A DNA stretch of 6,810 nucleotides from Nitrospirota bacterium (GTDB lineage: Bacteria > Nitrospirota > Thermodesulfovibrionia > Thermodesulfovibrionales > UBA1546), in NCBI GenBank assembly GCA_004298625.1, contig SCSY01000277.1:1-6810 (forward strand), written 5' to 3'. The notes beneath the pieces were generated by a model that worked only from the letters and a program-made list of their open reading frames with translations, had not been told where the DNA came from and made no database searches. This document shows positions 5,413 through 6,810 of the stretch, piece after piece. Numbering within the stretch: the first letter of the stretch is position 1; the number at the start of each line of letters is the position of its first letter. Position numbers and translations under genes: made by a program.

Positions 5413-6669
5413 ATGCATTTTTTCAAATATAAAAATAATGAACTATTTGCGGAAGATGTTCCTGTTAAAAAACTTGCAGAGAAGTACGGCACGCCTCTCT
5501 ATGTCTACAGCCACGCCACCCTGCTCAGGCATTTCATGGCGTACGATGACGCATTTGACGGCTACCCTCACATAATCTGCTTTGCTGCAAAGGCCAATTC
5601 GAATATGGCGATACTAAGACTCTTTGCAAAAAACGGCGGAGGCGCTGATATCGTCTCGGGAGGCGAGCTCTTTACAGCCCTGAAAGCAGGGATACCTTCA
5701 AAGAAGATTGTTTATGCCGGCGTAGGCAAGACAGACGATGAGATAAGGTTTGCGCTGAGATCAAAGATACTCATGTTTAACGTGGAATCCGAGGATGAGC
5801 TTAAGAGGATTAATGAGCTTGCAGGGAAGATGAAGACAAAGGCCCCGATTGCATTGAGGATAAACCCTGATATAGACCCTGAGACGCATCCGTATATATC
5901 AACGGGTCTTAAGAAGCATAAATTCGGGATCCCGATAGATGATGCAGTCGAACATTATAAGACTGCCTCGAGGCTGAGGAATATATCCGTTATAGGGATA
6001 CACAAGCACATAGGCTCTCAAATCACAAAGGTATCGCCTTTCGTGGATGCGCTGAAAAGGATTCTTATTCTCCTCGATGAACTCGACGGCCAGGGAGTCA
6101 ATATCAGATACCTCGATATCGGGGGAGGGCTTGGGATTTCATACAAGAACGAAGAGCCTCCTGTCCCCAAAGACCTCGCAAAAAGCCTTCTCCCTTTGCT
6201 CAAGAAAAGAAAGCTGACTTTGATCATGGAGCCGGGCAGGTCAATTGCCGGCAACGCTGGGATACTCGTCACAAAGACCCTTTATCTTAAAGAGTGCGAG
6301 GACAAGGAGTTTATAATAGTTGATGCAGGGATGAACGACCTCATGAGGCCGTCTCTCTATAATGCCTATCACAGGATACTTCCGTTAAAAAAGGGCAGGA
6401 GGACCGAGACATTTGCCGATGTCGTAGGCCCGATATGCGAGTCAGGCGATTTCCTTGCAAAGGAGAGGGAGCTGCCGAAGGTCCGGCAGGGCGAATATCT
6501 TGCCGTAATGAGCGCAGGCGCATACGGGTTTTCAATGAGCTCAAACTATAATAGCCGTCCGAGACCGGCAGAGGTGATGGTCAAAGGCAGGGAAGATTTT
6601 CTGATAAGGGAAAGAGAGACATATAAAACTTTGATTGATGGTGAAAAGATACCTGAATTTTTGAAGTGA
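5413..6669 (+). CDS. lysA: Diaminopimelate decarboxylase LysA
   Basis: This 418-residue, fold-type III PLP enzyme converts meso-diaminopimelate to L-lysine and CO2 in the cytoplasm. Length is normal for the family. The N-terminal TIM-barrel carries the PLP-binding Lys60 in CFAAKANSN, then SGGEL at 82-86, INPDIDPETHPYISTG at 150-165, KHKFGI at 168-173, GIHKHIGSQ at 195-203, the Gly-rich phosphate loop DIGGGLG at 235-241 and EPGR at 273-276. The C-terminal beta domain has DAGMNDLMRPSLYNAYH at 304-320, GPICESGDF at 339-347 with the active-site Cys342 supplied to the neighbouring subunit, and GAYGFSM at 369-375. The start is supported by GGAG at 5404-5407, five nt before the ATG. Lys198 stands where most family members have a small or neutral residue (GxHxHIGSQ). 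The gene has its own promoter candidate and is followed by the repeat element. Confidence 0.96.
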   Translation: MHFFKYKNNELFAEDVPVKKLAEKYGTPLYVYSHATLLRHFMAYDDAFDGYPHIICFAAKANSNMAILRLFAKNGGGADIVSGGELFTALKAGIPSKKIVYAGVGKTDDEIRFALRSKILMFNVESEDELKRINELAGKMKTKAPIALRINPDIDPETHPYISTGLKKHKFGIPIDDAVEHYKTASRLRNISVIGIHKHIGSQITKVSPFVDALKRILILLDELDGQGVNIRYLDIGGGLGISYKNEEPPVPKDLAKSLLPLLKKRKLTLIMEPGRSIAGNAGILVTKTLYLKECEDKEFIIVDAGMNDLMRPSLYNAYHRILPLKKGRRTETFADVVGPICESGDFLAKERELPKVRQGEYLAVMSAGAYGFSMSSNYNSRPRPAEVMVKGREDFLIRERETYKTLIDGEKIPEFLK

Positions 6670-6703
6670 CGCAGATAATAATTTGAAAAAATCTTTGTTC
6701 TAA

Positions 6704-6810
6704 TTAGGAGGGAATTATCTTTTCGCTCATTCTCGGTCTTCGACCTCCGAGGAATTTTGCCTCTTTTTTTAGGATTGAGTTTGCGGAATATCGGCAAAAT
6801 AAAACCGCTC
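6704..6810 (+). mobile_element. MITE-like palindromic element, copy B (cut by window end)
   Basis: The copy begins about 35 bp after the lysA stop and has the same orientation as copy A. Shared blocks are 6719-6735, 6745-6752, 6754-6764 and the 22-bp block 6789-6810, which is identical to 1759-1780. The right terminal repeat of about 20 bp should lie just outside the window. The left end (AGGAGGGAATTATC) is diverged from copy A. The hairpin tip differs but stays paired: GGTC at 6735-6738 with GACC at 6742-6745. Nothing else is seen in the 141 bp after lysA. Confidence 0.7.
6749..6770 (+). terminator. Possible intrinsic terminator for lysA within copy B
   Basis: GAGG at 6749-6752 pairs with CCTC at 6760-6763 and is followed by seven T (6764-6770). 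The stem is only 4 bp, but an upstream hairpin (CTCGG at 6732-6736 with CCGAG at 6747-6751) could form instead. In copy A the matching T-run is interrupted, so the terminator potential is stronger here. Confidence 0.35.

Overview
The window looks like a piece of chromosome from an anaerobic, moderate-GC bacterium. A Nitrospirota (Thermodesulfovibrionia-like) or Desulfobacterota origin is my inference. It rests on a partial hgcB-type mercury-methylation ferredoxin at the left edge, a class 1B (PyrK-dependent) dihydroorotate dehydrogenase and a TPR-tailed GT-C-like membrane protein. No rRNA or other taxonomic marker is present, so the phylum is not proven.

Layout: (1) 1-265, 3' part of a two-cluster ferredoxin with the HgcB hallmarks (a lone Cys in a GVGC motif and a terminal Cys-Cys pair). 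(2) 266-418, a short gap with a good sigma70-type promoter just before greA. (3) 419-3535, a tightly packed plus-strand cluster greA - pyrK - pyrD - SAM hydrolase (DUF62), with overlaps of 8 bp (greA/pyrK) and 7 bp (pyrD/SAM hydrolase). The only gap lies between pyrK and pyrD, and it is filled by a 128-bp element with terminal inverted repeats that resembles a MITE. (4) 3550-5265, a minus-strand gene for a polytopic membrane protein with three C-terminal TPRs, convergent with the cluster. (5) 5266-5412, a divergent intergenic region with promoter candidates in both directions. (6) 5413-6669, lysA, the last step of lysine synthesis. (7) 6670-6810, non-coding, mostly a second copy of the MITE-like element, cut by the window end.

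Functionally, greA serves transcription elongation, and pyrK and pyrD form the two subunits of the NAD-linked dihydroorotate dehydrogenase of UMP synthesis. The SAM hydrolase is translationally coupled to pyrD for reasons the sequence does not reveal. lysA and the TPR membrane protein appear to be separate transcription units.

The unusual content is in the repeats. Two copies of one dispersed, palindromic element sit directly downstream of pyrK and lysA. The pyrK-pyrD copy leaves pyrD without a visible Shine-Dalgarno. A 52-codon frame starting over the pyrK stop runs open through the whole element and ends 4 nt before the pyrD ATG, suggesting coupling by re-initiation. Separately, four degenerate arrays of five 7-bp units (35 bp each) lie inside coding sequence, one in pyrK and three in the membrane protein gene. 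They encode low-complexity loop insertions that keep the frame open.
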